In this document: piece after piece, positions 36,121 to 49,246 of the stretch
Position numbering within the stretch: position 1 is the stretch's first letter
Layout: each line of letters begins with the position of its first letter
Source: Polytrichum commune
Taxonomy: Eukaryota > Streptophyta > Polytrichopsida > Polytrichales > Polytrichaceae
Length of the DNA: 64,000 nucleotides
NCBI GenBank assembly: GCA_950295325.1
Contig: OX485803.1
Coordinates: forward strand, 51,659,554 to 51,723,553
Direction: 5' to 3'
Notes under the pieces: generated by a model
Told to the model about the DNA's origin: nothing
Seen by the model: the letters and a program-made list of their open reading frames with translations, nothing else
The model's database searches: none
Translations under genes and position numbers: made by a program

Positions 36121-37957
36121 TTTAACCTAATCATGAAGTTTAATGCACTCATCCACCTCACCATATATAAATGGGTGATGAATAATTTGTTTGTACCTAC
36201 AGCGATAGACCGGCATCATTGACTGCGCCATGATCCGAGCAACACCTTTGCACATGGAGGTCAAACCATAAAACTTGGAGGAAAACCACACCAACTTTTT
36301 TGTGGAGTGAAATTGTAAATATTAGACTTCAAGTGGGCATTTCTTAAGCTACGAATGTCAAACAATCAAGATGATTTGGAGAATTAGTGAAAGTTATGTA
36401 CTCAATTGTTTTTCCACATCACCTTCTTGACATGTTCTTCAATGGAATTGACTAAGCCATAGTTCCACCCGAACTAGGAGTTGGTATTATATCATGCAAT
36501 GATGATAGGATGACATCAAACAATGAAGAGTTTTCATTGTACGCAACTAGATGACAGCCACTACGTCTGCAAGTACAAATGAAGGCACCTAGCAATTAAA
36601 TTTTGAGAGGTCAATAAATTTGGAAAAGCCATGAACAAAATCAACAGCTTGAAACACCTTGAGAGTATGAAAACACGAACATGTAGGACAATTGATCCAA
36701 GAGTTGTTAAGGCCTCAATTAGGATTTGCAATGATTCATATGTTTCACTCTACCACCTCTCTATGACACTTTTTCATTTATGAGTTGCATTCTTGCCGAT
36801 GTGAGAGTAAAGTAAACTTTCAAGGCCTCCACATCCATCTCAAACTCTGCATCTTATTTTTTTTGAAAAAAACTCCGATTTGGGCTTTGAACATAGAAAC
36901 ATCATGAAATAAAACCTCAAGTTTGCACAACATATTGTTTAGACTAGTTGCTTGAAAACGGTTTAACAATGCAATGCATTGAATAGGGTAAACTAAAAAT
37001 AGAAATGGGAAGTAGTATTGTCAAATATATGTCAAGATGACAACACAATGACAACTCGTTGAAACCCCACCAATTGTTTTCCAACATGAAACATAGAAGG
37101 CCACGAATGTCCTTATATGGTCTCCAACATTGTCATTGGTGAGATACGCAAAAACAAATTCAATAGGCCATCATTGGTGAGATATGCAAAAGAAAATTCA
37201 AGAGGTTGTCATTGGTGATATACACGAAAGCAAATTCAAATATATTTCAATCTTCTTTTGCTTATGGTCATTGCAAGGAAGGATGATATATGGAGGTGAA
37301 GAAATATTAGGCTCATAAAGACCTTATGGCAAATATGCACTAATAATATCAAATTCTTCAAAAGTGCAAGATTCTAAAGAAACCAAATTTCACATATTGC
37401 CTAACGAATGAGGACATGTTGTCTTGAAGCCAAAAGTATAAAATGATGATTATGCATATTTTCAATTTGTTTGATTTTTTAATAAATTTCTTTTCAAGTA
37501 GTCTCCAAATTATAAAATCAAAGTAACAATACAACAACCTCACACATTCAATAACTACTTTAAAATGACAATATTATGTCTTGATAACATGCCTATGAAT
37601 CTTACATTTTTGGGCATTCCAAATATTATTCATAATGTTATGTATTTTTTTATCAAGATGTTTCGAAATGACCCAAACAACGGACCACCAAATAAGGTTA
37701 TTGGTGTTTACAACAAAATATGTAAGGTTGATAATTGTTCTCTTGGATCCCAAACACTAAATATCAAGATATTGGACTTTTATACTCACAAATAGAAAAT
37801 AAATTAAATTTGGCCAAATGTGCTCCAAATGACCCCAAAACCAGTTTTAGGGGTCTAGGATAAATAAATTAAAAAATGAGAAATTTGTGTTTCAAAATTG
37901 GAACACTTTGTTTCAAGATTTTGTCAAAGTGGCAAAGTGGGTACTAGCAAATATGAA
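36121..37957. other. Intergenic; small tandem repeat at 37131-37236
   Basis: Nothing gene-like recognised. At 37131-37236 a unit of about 41 bp beginning CATTGGTGAGATA is repeated three times with about 80% agreement. Confidence 0.45.
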
Positions 37958-38289
37958 CACTAGTAGGAAAATATGCCCAAAAAAACCATAGCCAAAATCA
38001 GTTGCGATTCTTTTAACCAGCCTGATTTGCAGTCCCTAAACAACTACAAATTTTTCTTTTTCATTTTGAAACTGGAATTTTAAAAATTTTAGGGTGTGTA
38101 ATACACCATTTGAAAGGTTCTACAAAACGTTTTCAACAGTATACTACACGCCCCCAAATTCCTAACATTTCAGTTGCTAAACCAAAAAAAAACAAATATG
38201 TAGTCATTTAGCAACTGCAAATCAGGCTGGTCAAAAGAACCGCAACAGATTTTGGTTGTGGGTCTTTTTGGCATACTTTTCTACTAGTG
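37958..38289. mobile_element. CACTA-like MITE
   Basis: Begins CACTAGTAGGAAAATATGCC and ends with the inverted GGCATACTTTTCTACTAGTG. Pairing continues inward for about 75 bp (left TTGCGATTCTTTTAACCAGC against right GCTGGTCAAAAGAACCGCAA). CACTA termini with an ACTAGTAGAAAA-type continuation are a known plant pattern. The 3-bp flanks (gaa and aga) do not match, so the target duplication has decayed or the border is off by a base. No coding capacity. Confidence 0.8.
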
Positions 38290-38364
38290 AGAGTAGTCCT
38301 TGAATTATGCAAGGTAATCGGTGTTGAAGATTGACGCCCTAATTCTTAATGGCACATTGTAAGG

Positions 38365-39164
38365 TTGTCATCCAACTCTACATTACCAAGGCTTTGTGCC
38401 AAAGTGGGAACTGGCAAGCTTGACACCTCCACTCCATTGTACATAGAGATGAAGAAGAAGTTCCCTTATACCAACAATATGGAGCATGGATTGTGGTTTT
38501 GCCATGACAACATCAAGCAATGTGTGAGTGACAATAAAATTGAATATGTTATGGATTGACCTATAGTACTAAACACATGGCCGTTAAAGATAGGAATCAA
38601 TATCTCAAGGGAGAAGGTATTGGCACTAGAGTACTATGCCATTTCCCAATTGCAGCGAAGGAAGACATTTTTACGTTATTGTAGGCTCTCAACAATTGGG
38701 ACACTCCCCATACCTTCATTCCATTTTTGTGTGCCATTAAACCATGACGTCCATTCAACTTTTACATTTTCAAAGATAAGGCATCATAATCTAAGATCAC
38801 GAAGAATATATCACATAAACAATGGGAGAGTGACAGACTTATGGGCGGATATTTTATTGTTGGAGTCATTGCAATTCCGTATCCAAGATTTGGAGTGTTC
38901 ATCAACATTGACTCCAAGAAGGATAACTCCTGATGTGTCACAATAGATGACATTCCTAAATACATATGCTTGGACTTCATAAAATTAACTTCCATGGCTT
39001 TGGGAAAGAAAGGAATTTTGGTGTATTGCAAACACTTGTACTATGAGCTCAAATTTCTAACCAAGGTCAATTACAACAACCACAAGTTCATCCATGCTCC
39101 AACATATACCTACAACAAGATCATGTTACCACTTGGGCTTGTCGGTGTTGTTGAACACAAGTAG
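38365..39164 (+). pseudogene. Decayed transposon protein with SWIM-like C-terminus
   Basis: Protein-like stretches in two or more plus frames follow one another. First comes one with MEHGLWFCHDNIKQCVSDNK (38365-38559), then around 38815-38930 DRLMGGYFIVGVIAIPYPRF and GVFINIDSKKDN. After a TGA comes VTIDDIPKYICLDF, about 13 residues, then KKGILVYCKHLYY (to 39164). The C-x-H preceded by a degenerate C-x-C spacing looks like an eroded SWIM zinc finger, as found at the end of MULE-type transposases. Stops and frameshifts show it is dead. The family call is tentative. Confidence 0.4.
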
Positions 39165-39974
39165 TGAAGCTAGTATAGTGTTCATTATAATGTCAATTGA
39201 TGACATTAATTATTTCTAATCTACTTTGATTACATGCAACAATGTTTTGGATTATTACAATTAAAATTAGCATTTGACATAATATTATGTTAATAGTCCA
39301 TGGTAATAGGCCTTATGTTCTTAATTTTTGAAATATTAATACAATACATTGAATAAAGTTAAAGAATATAGTACCAAATTTAAGCTATGACCCTTATAGT
39401 CTTGGAATTTTACTATAATTGGCTTTATTGCTCACATGTTACCACTCATTGCTCATGTGTTATTGCTCACTGCTCACCGCTCATGTCTTAGCCTCCCTCG
39501 GTCCCGGGCCAGAGTTCCTACTTTCTTTGAAGATGTCACACAAGGAAAGGCAATTTGGGTCGATCATGGAGAGCCGCAACCAGCAAAATTGGGTGGTACA
39601 TTCAACAGATGGAATGTAAGTTCGTTGACCTTCAATTTCTTTGTGGAAGCTTTAATTTGAAATGTGTGTCCTTTAGGTGGTCTCCTAATGTAAATGGCTA
39701 CACACTTGCCATTTGTGTAGACTATACAATTTGACGATGCTCTTGGATGAATTCAAAATTCTAAACTAGCAATGACAACAACCGTTCACGACCCAAGCAC
39801 CATAAAGAGTGTCTCCCTTTGTTTATATGTAATGACAAGTCCTTTACAACTTGGGGGTTAGTGTTTGAATAAAGGGTAGATGGAACAATTCCGAATAGTC
39901 ATGGAGTTTCATACTCGGGAACATCCAAACAACCTCCTCTCACAAAGTATGACATGAGCCCCAATTGGCTTGGT

Positions 39975-40752
39975 AGCAGTGTCTGGAAAGATTTTAGGGA
40001 ATAATTGGACAAGATCCGAGTGTTTCCAAGTCCAAAACCGGTTACATGTTGACATCTTGTGGTTTTCCTTTATTAATTGGGGTTGGTACATTCTATAAAT
40101 TCCTCTAAAATGACTGGTGATCTTCTTGAAGTCTTGAACTTTAACTGGTTATCTTTCAAACTCAACCGGTTCATATGTAGCTAAGTTAGCAGTTGGTTCT
40201 CCTTGTTCATTGCTTGGTAGATGCCCAAGGTGTACCATAGCCCGGTGGATTGCAAGCAATGAATGGGGAGAACCGACCACTACACTAAATACAAACGTAT
40301 ACACTAAATATCAATAACCCTTTGAAAGTAAGTAACATTAAATGTAAACTCAAACACTAAAAATCAACTATGAAGTTACATGTTTGAATTTAGTGTTAGT
40401 AATAAAAATAACAATGATAAAAGGAGAATTCCAACATATTTTCTAATTTTCAAGGAATTATTAATTGTCAAGGAATTGAAAATTAGTGTTGATTAGGGTA
40501 GGGTGGTAACAACATTAAATATAATCAAATACTAAATATCATATTTAGTGTAATTACAATCAACCATTTGAGTTTGAGAATTAATCGGTTGAAGTTCAAG
40601 ACTACAAGAAAATTACCAATCATTTTAGAGGATTTTATGGAATATAAGTCAAATTAGTAAAGAAAACACCCGAAGATCACAATATGTCACCAGTTGGACT
40701 TGGAAACACTAGGATTTTGACTAATTATGCCAAAAAAACTCCCCAGACTTTG
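39975..40752. mobile_element. Long-TIR DNA element (family B) with a nested MITE
   Basis: A long imperfect inverted repeat. The left arm (about 39981-40170: GTCTGG, GTGTTTCCAAGTCC, CCTCTAAAATGACTGGTGAT) pairs with the right arm (about 40560-40748: ATCATTTTAGAGG, GGACTTGGAAACAC, CCAGAC). Arms are about 190 bp at roughly 75% identity. A family A-type MITE is inserted between them. Right-arm relatives occur at about 52.16-52.31 kb and 58.80-58.96 kb. No coding capacity. Confidence 0.65.
40279..40555. mobile_element. Family A-related MITE nested in the long-TIR element
   Basis: Starts ACTACACTAAATACAAACG and ends ATATCATATTTAGTGTAATT, the inverted form of the same terminus. Because it lies between the two arms of the surrounding element, it inserted after that element did. 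Confidence 0.65.
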
Positions 40753-43256
40753 GTTGTAGGTGATGAAGGGGGTTGGTAGGTATGTAGGTGCGCCCTTAGC
40801 CAATGGAGGGAGGGGGTATGCAAGGTTGCTAAATGGGCTCACGTGGGTAGCTATGAGTCCCTATACTACAAGTCCCTTCACTCTAACCCCTTTGACATTA
40901 GTTCAAATGGTTTCTAGATTATTTCAACTACTCCTCTTGTTCTTGTTCAAATCTACTATGTCCTGCCCCATGGATAATTTTGATTCAAAATAGTTAGTTC
41001 TTTTTGGATCAATTCAAATATGGGATTGTGCTCTCAATTGGTTTACAATGGAACTGGTCCATGAACGATTGCTTGACATTTGTCACCTCCGCAATTTAGG
41101 GACAACATATCATAAACATGTCTTTTGTTGATCCCTATGTGCAATGATTCCCAAGTGATTTGAAGATTTTCATGACACTCAAAAGCAACATACCCTAAAT
41201 ATCAACCGTTGGAATTTTTAGTTAGACATATGTTGGTGGGTGTAAATCCATGTGTAAGGTGCGTAGTTGTGGCACCACTGCCTCAAATTGCAAAGCTTCC
41301 CCCAAAAAATCACAAAATAATGGTTTCAAGATTTGTGAGCCGAATTGAATAGATGTATGGCCCCTCTTTTGAATGAGAATAACATTCTTTCATTTCAAGA
41401 TGATTTGAGTGCAGGTTTGAACAGAGTACCAACTGCAATTTCATTTCTAAATTTTTGCCCCTTGAAAGAATTCTAGGATCTAAAATAGAGTATGTGCATG
41501 GGACAAGTTGTCTTAAATCACAGATTCGCTTATGCAAGGCTAGCTTGGTCCACCCATCCTAGTAAGACAAGCTAGAAAACCAATTTCAGATAGCCTAACA
41601 TTCTTTGTGTATGGTAATTTAATCATTAAAAACATTTAGATGACTTTGAGTTAAGTTTCATAAACTCAAGGTTTGGGATTAAACACATGGTTTCATCTAC
41701 TTTACTTTACAAATTAATAGACCACGGACAAAACATTTATATTATTGATTAGGTTATTTCCTTTTTCTTTGACCCAGGTACAAAATAGGATATAGAGACC
41801 CATGTTAGGTAGAGATCTTGGCAAAGACATGCCGCCTAAGGTTTATGACTTAATGTCACGGGGTTACATAATCTGAGGTTTTGTTCTTTATGCTAATTCT
41901 ATCTTAGAATGAACTTCCAAGTTTTATTTATGAGCTACAAACAATTCCCAACCTTTCACGTTCAACTTACATGGGTATCACAAATCCTTTGCCCTAAATA
42001 CTCAATAACATTCCTCCCTTGTTGTTGGTATTAGGCATGTAACACCCAAGAAAACAATAGGAAAAGGAACATCAATATGAGAACACCCATGTGCAATATT
42101 TGTTTACCCACTCATGCCCATACATGTATTGGGGGGGGGGGGGGGTTTGGAGATGGCTTGCATGTACTCACCCATGTTAACAAAATAAGAAAAAAAAAAT
42201 TAATTTGTGACATACTCATCCCAACTTAATCTCACTAAAATAATTTGGGACCTCTAATAATAATGTAAAAGTAAAAAATAAATTAAATTAAATCCCCAAA
42301 AAATATAAATAAATACCAATGTTATACTTACAAGCATACCACGAATTCTTGGCCTTAGGTACTCAATAAGACTCGGTCTCTTTGAAGGTGATATTGGACA
42401 TGTACCATGCATGTCATCTCTCAACATCACACCACAAATGTATTGCAAGTGAACACTAGAGGGAGGGAGGACTCCTATTGAGCCTTGTGGCCCGCATTGC
42501 TCACGACTCCATGCTCCATGCCAATGTGATGGGTTAGGAGCATTGGCATGTTTATGGTCAACGGCAACTCCAAATTTGGTCTCAAGGGGATGTCCTTGTA
42601 ATGGGTCCCATCCCTATCCTCATCCCATATGGATGAGAAACAATACATAACAAATGTGGCCTATTGTGGCCACTAAGTCCCAACTTCACAAGGCAACTTC
42701 GGCCGGATCATGAACTAGTTCCTCATTGGTTAGCACTTACGAATCAAAAATATTATCATCTCAAGTTTCTAGATCAAAGTAGTGGTACAATAGCTAATAG
42801 TGGTCAAAATGAAAATTTACTTTCTCCTTAGAGAATCACAATCTCCTTGTCACTTGTGTTTGACTAGTGAACCAAAAGGAGTTGGGAGCAATTAGTTCAA
42901 TCTCAACATGATATGTGGCAACTTCGTGTCCATTTTGTACGCCATGCCTTGCCATATTACACTCAAATACATGCGTTTGTTTAGGAGGAGTGACCACATA
43001 TATTCCACTTACCTTTTAGTGCAATGTGCTCAACTCCCACCATTAACATAATTTTGCAATAAACAAAAGAGAAATTTGGAATTCTCCCAATATGAATATA
43101 CAGTGGATCATAATGTATATGGGTAATAATAGTGATTTCGATGCATACGGCCTTCATAGCTAATTACACCGATTATGATGAATATTGTGGGCCTCACTAG
43201 TAATGAGGATTCAACACACCAAGTTTTATGGATAATAAGGTGGGTGCACACTATTT
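40753..43256. other. Intergenic; nothing recognised apart from a poly-G run
   Basis: No gene or clear element. Contains a run of 15 G at 42131-42145. Confidence 0.45.
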
Positions 43257-45902
43257 ATGAACGCTATAAAGCATTGGAGGTCCAAGAAACAATTGATGAT
43301 ATCTCCTTCAAATCTTGCTCATTTCTCACAAAAAAAAAATCCTCTATCTCATAGAGTTTCTCGTGCTCTTTCTAGGGACACCAAGACCATCCTAACTCTT
43401 AGCCATTTGGCCAAAGTGACTAATCAAAAATTGGTTGCATATACCTTCAACAAAATCCTCCAAGTGCATTTTGATGTAGAAAATCATGGACTTATGAAGC
43501 AAGTTTGTGCTCTTTTGGATTTACATTCTCAATTGCTTTCAATTGACACCTTACCCACAACAAGAAGGGGGAAGATGAGAACATGAGAACATAGTGAGTA
43601 GTTTAAGATTGAAATGTAACTAGCATTGCACGTTATTTTCAAGTGTAATGGTGTATATTGTGGGCCACGCTATAGGGATGCAAAGGATTAATGATGTAAT
43701 ACGTTTCCCCGCAATACTTACCATAATCAATGTAGTTAGGGGTCCACCCGCATGTCCTAGTTTAGAACAATCAAGTAACAAAAGAAGTCATTGAGAATCA
43801 GCTAGTAACCAACATGCTAGATAATTGATCTCACACGCACACCCCCTAGTGATGACTAACCAAAGATTGACCACTCTAAGAGAGGACTTAAGTTTGACCA
43901 ACCAAAGTATTACTCAATTTGCCTATGTTTTGAACATGAAATTAATTATGGACATTTTCATTATTCAAGCCCACACCATTTGTGTTTCATTAAACTTGAT
44001 TTGAAATAATAAAAATCATTTTCAATACTAGATAATAATGTATGTCTATATTTGAACAATGGAAAGGACAATGTGATGTGATTTTAAGATATGAAATATA
44101 TGCTAATTTAGAATACTTGAAGAAATAGTGTGGCCCACCTCATAGCGGAAGGGAATGAGATGGGGGGAAATGGGAGGCATACATTCAACAAAGTCAATCA
44201 TTGGGTTAATCATTGGTATTAAAAAATACATCTCAAAGGAAAACAATCACATGTATTCAACATCACCAAATCTCAACGTCAATTCTAATTTTATGAAAGA
44301 ATGACAACTCATGTGAATCAAAAGATTTATCATTGCTAATTGGACCAAGAATATGAAGGACTCTGTAAAGCATACCCAAAACAAAGGAAAACCAAAACCA
44401 AAACATTTTGAGATTGATACCTACCCAAGGTTGAAATTTTCTCTTAAATCCATTTTGGGCCTTTGGTAGGTTAGGATTTTCAAATTTCAATTCAAACTCA
44501 AAGACTAAAAATGATAACATGTTGAAATGACGCTATACAACCTTCAAGTGCACCTTACAATGGCATGCACATGTGAACTTGTTGGATTCATCTCAAGCAT
44601 TACTACACTAACTAAATTCCGTTGGTGTAATTAAGCCAAGAGGGGGCAGTTAGGAAGGTGTTAGCAATAGTTGTTCATAAAGTTAGTAAGTAAATAAGTA
44701 AATTATAGGAGTTGAATCGGCAAGATTCAAGTTTTTTTTCCAAATTTTAAGGGAATGTTGAAGATCTTGTGTTTTCATGGAATCTACCCTAGTCATGGTT
44801 GAATTAAATGAGTATCCTAACAACAAATAAGTGTATAAACTTTGGGAATAAAGGAGTAGACTTGCACATACAGAAAGTAAAATGCACCTAAACATGTTAA
44901 GTGGAAAGACATAATTTTAAACAATCCTATGAGTGGCCATAATTTGGAATACAAAGGTGATATGCAATATTAGCTATGATCATGAAAGAAGATTAAGCTG
45001 GTACTCGGGGGGGGGGGGGGTCAGTGTGTTAAAAAGTTAAGGATATAGGTGCAAACAACCACTATTTTACAGGGGGGGTATTACTTTCAAATTTTTTTTC
45101 ACATGCTATCATTATGTAATTTTCTACTTTGGGTTAATAGAAAAATGGCTTGCATTACTTATAATTCCAAATTACCTATTATTCCATACCCTATAGTACT
45201 TTAAAGATGTCCAGTGCCATTTTTGATACCCTATATTACTCTTAAGTCCATTTATAATTTTTTGTCCCCATGTTTTTAAAATACCCTATCATTTGTTCGC
45301 ACGTATATTGCTACTCCAACAAATCACTCCCCCCCCCCCCCCCCCCCCCCCCAAGAGTTGGTAATATCATGAATAAGCCATAACCATAAAACCCAAGATT
45401 GACACATGAATTGCCAAATCAAGATAAGTGACAACTAATTTGGTTAAGTGCCATGATGACCTTAATGAGAGAGACGATCAACAATTGTTTCATCATGGCA
45501 TGACAAGACTATAGCCACCACCTCATCGCTTCAGCAAGACTCTATGGCAGTGGAGCTCAAGAACATCTCATTTCGGCGAGTTAGGCTATGGCTACGAGAG
45601 TCACATTTTAGTGCAAGGTTCAAGAGCTCATTGTGAGAATAACCTAATAGCTGCAAAGGTCAAAATGTATATTGTGAAGGTGAGGCAATTGCCGCAAGTC
45701 TAAGTGTGTAAGAGTGAGTGCGAGGCTCTGAGCTGAATCTAAAAGTACACACATTGAATGCAAAGCAAGTAGACGAGCTTAAGTTTGAATTATGAGTATG
45801 TTGAGTCGTGTCAACTTGAGTGCATTGGGTATCGTCAATCTAAGTGTGTGAGTGAAAATATTTAGTCGAGTTACAAGTAGTTGAGAGTTAGGCAATAGGC
45901 GG
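43257..45902. other. Intergenic with long G and C homopolymers
   Basis: A 109-codon frame at 43257-43586 is not recognised and may be chance. Homopolymers: 14 G at 45007-45020, 7 G at 45072-45078, and 24 C at 45329-45352. No other gene-like signal. Confidence 0.4.
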
Positions 45903-47170
45903 TTGTGTGGTGCAATGGTTGAATCATCCAAGAAGAGGAGGAAGAGAGGAAGTTTGCCCAATGAGCCCATTGCCATTCTTGAATTGTCCAAATACTTTAA
46001 AGAGAAAATCAAGGAAAAGGTTGCACACCTCATAGCAGTAGGGTTGTGGGAGTGTGTTACTAACTTAAAATCCAATGGCCATGGCCTACTAACCTATTGA
46101 AGCTTGCACTTTTATCTTGTGCGAGGGATTTCCAACAATTCTTTGTGTGCAAACAATTTGTACATTTCGATGCGAAGATGATAGCCCAAGTAATGACCAT
46201 ACTTGGAGTGGATAGCATCATAGTGGTCGAGGCATTCATGGCAATTGATGAACTCAAGTGGGAGTGGCATTCAAGAACATGCAATCAGTGTTCAATGTGA
46301 AGAAGCAAGGCTAGAATTTAGATAAGGCACTACCACCTTGGCGAAACTAACTATTGTTGATTCACCAACGCATTGAGGTTGGGTGAGATGGCAAATTTAT
46401 GAAGTTTTGTGTTGTTTGTGCCGCACTTGCAACGTGGATTTAGGTACTAAGTTCAATTGGGTTGAAGAGGTGAGGTCCATGATTAAAGAAGGGATTGAAA
46501 GTTACAAGATTTTGAGGCCTACGCTCTTGAGATATGTTGGGTATATAGACATGTTGTGTCATATTTCATTTGCCTTTGAGACTATCCCGACAACTCCTCA
46601 ATCAATTGCCCCTTTGTTGTCTAGGCCTATAGATTTTGTCAAAGAGGAACCCATATCTCAAGTCTATAGTCCATTCCCAAATCCAAAGCCTCCCCTCATT
46701 CTAGAGGACGTCATAAAAGTACATGGTGATAACTTGGCTAAGGGAAAGCCTGATGCATTTTTTCTTTTGTTGAGGGAAGATCCTTCTCCCTCCATGTCAA
46801 TAACTTATAGCCTAGTTGTGGAGCAAGCATGACAGGAGAGAATGACAAGAATCTTGGAAGAGTTGGAAGTGTAGAAGCAGTTAGTTGAAAAACAACATCA
46901 AGAAATCAACCTAGTTAAAGGGAAAGTTTCTCAATTAAAAGTAAAAAAATTGAAATTGATTGAATTGGTCCAAAATCTGTTCGATAATCTTCACTAGTCC
47001 AAAAGTGAGAAGAAAGAATGATAGAGGAAGAGTGATGAGACAATTTCTTTGACCAATCAAGTTTGTTGAGAGAAGGAAGATTGGGGAAGAGACAAAGCTA
47101 GCCTAGCAAATGATAAAAGGGAGTGGCTTAAATTGAAAGAAAGACAGGTCGGAATGGACCATAGCCACTA
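45903..47170 (+). pseudogene. Decayed coiled-coil transposon-like gene
   Basis: One plus frame can be followed from 45903 (VESSKKRRKRGSLPNEPIAI) to about 47170. A frameshifted middle (46097-46297, SCARDFQQFFVCKQFVHFD) uses another frame, and the original frame resumes at 46383-46829 (CLCRTCNVDLGTKFNWVEEV). After TGA 46830 the frame continues as heptad-rich, charged sequence (QERMTRILEELEV, KQLVEKQHQEINLVKGKVSQ, then a Lys/Leu-rich helix), with stops at positions where Gln or Trp would be expected. A charged coiled coil after a basic start resembles gag-like or uncharacterised plant transposon proteins. Function unknown. Confidence 0.45.
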
Positions 47171-48534
47171 AGTCAGAGAAAATTAAGAGCCTTGAGGCTG
47201 AATTTCATTCGTTTTTGGTCAATAAAAATATTGTGCTAGACTTAAGACGACATGTTACATGTCTAAAGTCATTGGGGTGCATTCTTTGAAGGTCACTACT
47301 ATCATTCTTGAGATGTTGACTTCGACAATGTATATTTTGATTTTTTTTTGTGGAATTGTTTAAGGGCATTAATCCCTGAGGGACAAAGAAGTCTCCACAT
47401 GGTCTCTATTAACATATACTTAATATGTTGTTACAACTTATAGCTATCTCATAATTTAAATTTAAATTATTTTGAATTCATTTCTTGTTATGATAAGTGT
47501 CTCAATCATGGCATGGTTCAATATCCAAAGCAATTTTTCTTTAAGAAATCTCATCTAGTTGACAAATTATTTTATTTTTAGTTTTCAAAAATCTCGAACG
47601 GATCAAGCATGGTTGTGTGGAGGAGATTTCAAGTTCATTTCATGAAGCATATTTTGGAAGCAGGTGAAACTTTCTCGAGACAAAGTATTTTGACATTCCT
47701 TATTCAGTTAAGGGGGAGAAAAGAAAATCTTATTTTTGATTACTACCCATTAGTATAATCCAAATTCGATGAAGTTTAGGGGTGACCAATCACTTTTGAT
47801 CTCAAAAACACCTACAAAAGATGAACGGTTGTAAACACGCTATTAACAATTTCACAACCGTTCATTTCTTTTCCTACGAAGTTGATTTTATTTAGAAGTT
47901 CATGTGTTCCCTACATTAATCACATATTTGTTGGCTAAAAAGCAAGAGGCAATAACATGCCACTATAATCTACTTGTAGTCCCAAATGGTAGAGGCCATA
48001 ATCTTACACACACACACACATTAGGACTTAACAAGATATTAGATTTCAATCATTCTTTAAGATGACTATGTAATTTTGTAAACATGGGTGAGAATTCTTG
48101 AGGATTGACCAACATGTGGCCAATTTTGGGTTGCTTTTGAGGTTGGGAGAAAGCCCTCGAAAGGGCAAATGACTTTGCCAACAATATAAGCCTATATCCA
48201 CCCTTGATCCACCACCACCACACAATAGTTTGGTGAGGAAGTTCTCTAAAGATACATTTGTGTATGATGTTTAATGTCGGTTGCATTAAAATTTGAAGAA
48301 TTAGTTTGGGTGCTTTGCAATCGCTTGAAATTTGCCACCCAATTCTTGGATGTGCACATTCTTATTTTTAGTACCCCAAGCTAGCATTCCACCCAGACTT
48401 GAATATCATTTAAGGTGTGGTACTTATTCATTGCTAGTAGAGGGTAGCACACACCACTCTCATTAGTTCTCGACAAGCGGTTGTCTTTGTGTTTTCCAAT
48501 TTTGTAGTATTTGAAAGTGCAAGTTTGTCTTTTT
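47171..48534. other. Intergenic; hairpin and (CA)n tract
   Basis: Contains an inverted repeat at 47816-47872 (AAAAGATGAACGGTTGT pairing with ACAACCGTTCATTTCTTTT) and a short (CA)n near 48.01 kb. No gene recognised. Confidence 0.5.
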
Positions 48535-48673
48535 TTGGAGAGAGGGAATTATTGTATACAAGCGAACTTCTCATCCATCCAACATTAAAACTTGACCTCT
48601 GTAGGTTTTTTTTGGGGGGGGGGGGATGAATGAGAGGTACGTTCAAATACGATAATTCACTCACTCCATCTCC
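48535..48673. mobile_element. MITE, family C (GGAGAGAGGGAATTATTG ends), short copy
   Basis: Left end GGAGAGAGGGAATTATTGTA, then CATCCATCCAACATTAAAAC; right end GATGAATGAGAGGTACG running to ATAATTCACTCACTCCATC, the inverted form. A G12 homopolymer sits exactly at the loop (48614-48625). Same family as 50168-51083 and 61131-61378. Confidence 0.65.
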
Positions 48674-48880
48674 TCTGTGCCATGAAAGGAATTTACATGG
48701 CTTATAAGACTCGCAAAACTTAAATCTAACGATCTTCACGATTAATTCCTACACCTACATATCAAACTCGATAAGTGGCAAAGTATTGAAGAGATCAATA
48801 ATGTGATCCACTCTAGTAGTCGGCTCATGTTAGAAATAATGTGAATTTGTGACCGGTATTACCACAACATCACTCAAGCT
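48674..48880. other. Short spacer between two MITEs
   Basis: Nothing recognised. Confidence 0.4.
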
Positions 48881-49246
48881 ACTACACTAAATATTGTATT
48901 TAGTGTCATGTGGTATTCTATATCATTGTGGCAACTTCGTTATTGACACTCCTTGTGAGTAAGTTTACAATTATTGTCACAAATGATTGAAATTTGGACA
49001 AAATCCATGCCAATTATTGAAACAAAGTTTGGTATATGCTACATCCTAACAATTCTATAATGGAAATTTGTCGTGGATGATTCACTCAGTAAGTGGCAAC
49101 GTTTGCAACATCTTAAATCCACAAGGCCCAAATTCTTTTACAAGGAACGACAAATAATGTTAGGTGTACATTTAGTGTTAGGTTTAAAATTAGTATTGAG
49201 CAAGACAAATAGAATTGGTGACACAAAATACAATATTTAGTGTAGT
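48881..49246. mobile_element. MITE, family A, copy 3
   Basis: Starts ACTACACTAAATATTGTATT and ends AATACAATATTTAGTGTAGT. About 366 bp, close in length and internal sequence to the copy at 6957-7330. No coding capacity. Confidence 0.7.

Noticed and set aside
37131-37236. Three-unit tandem repeat considered as a CRISPR-like array
   Set aside because: Units are adjacent without distinct spacers and the genome is eukaryotic.
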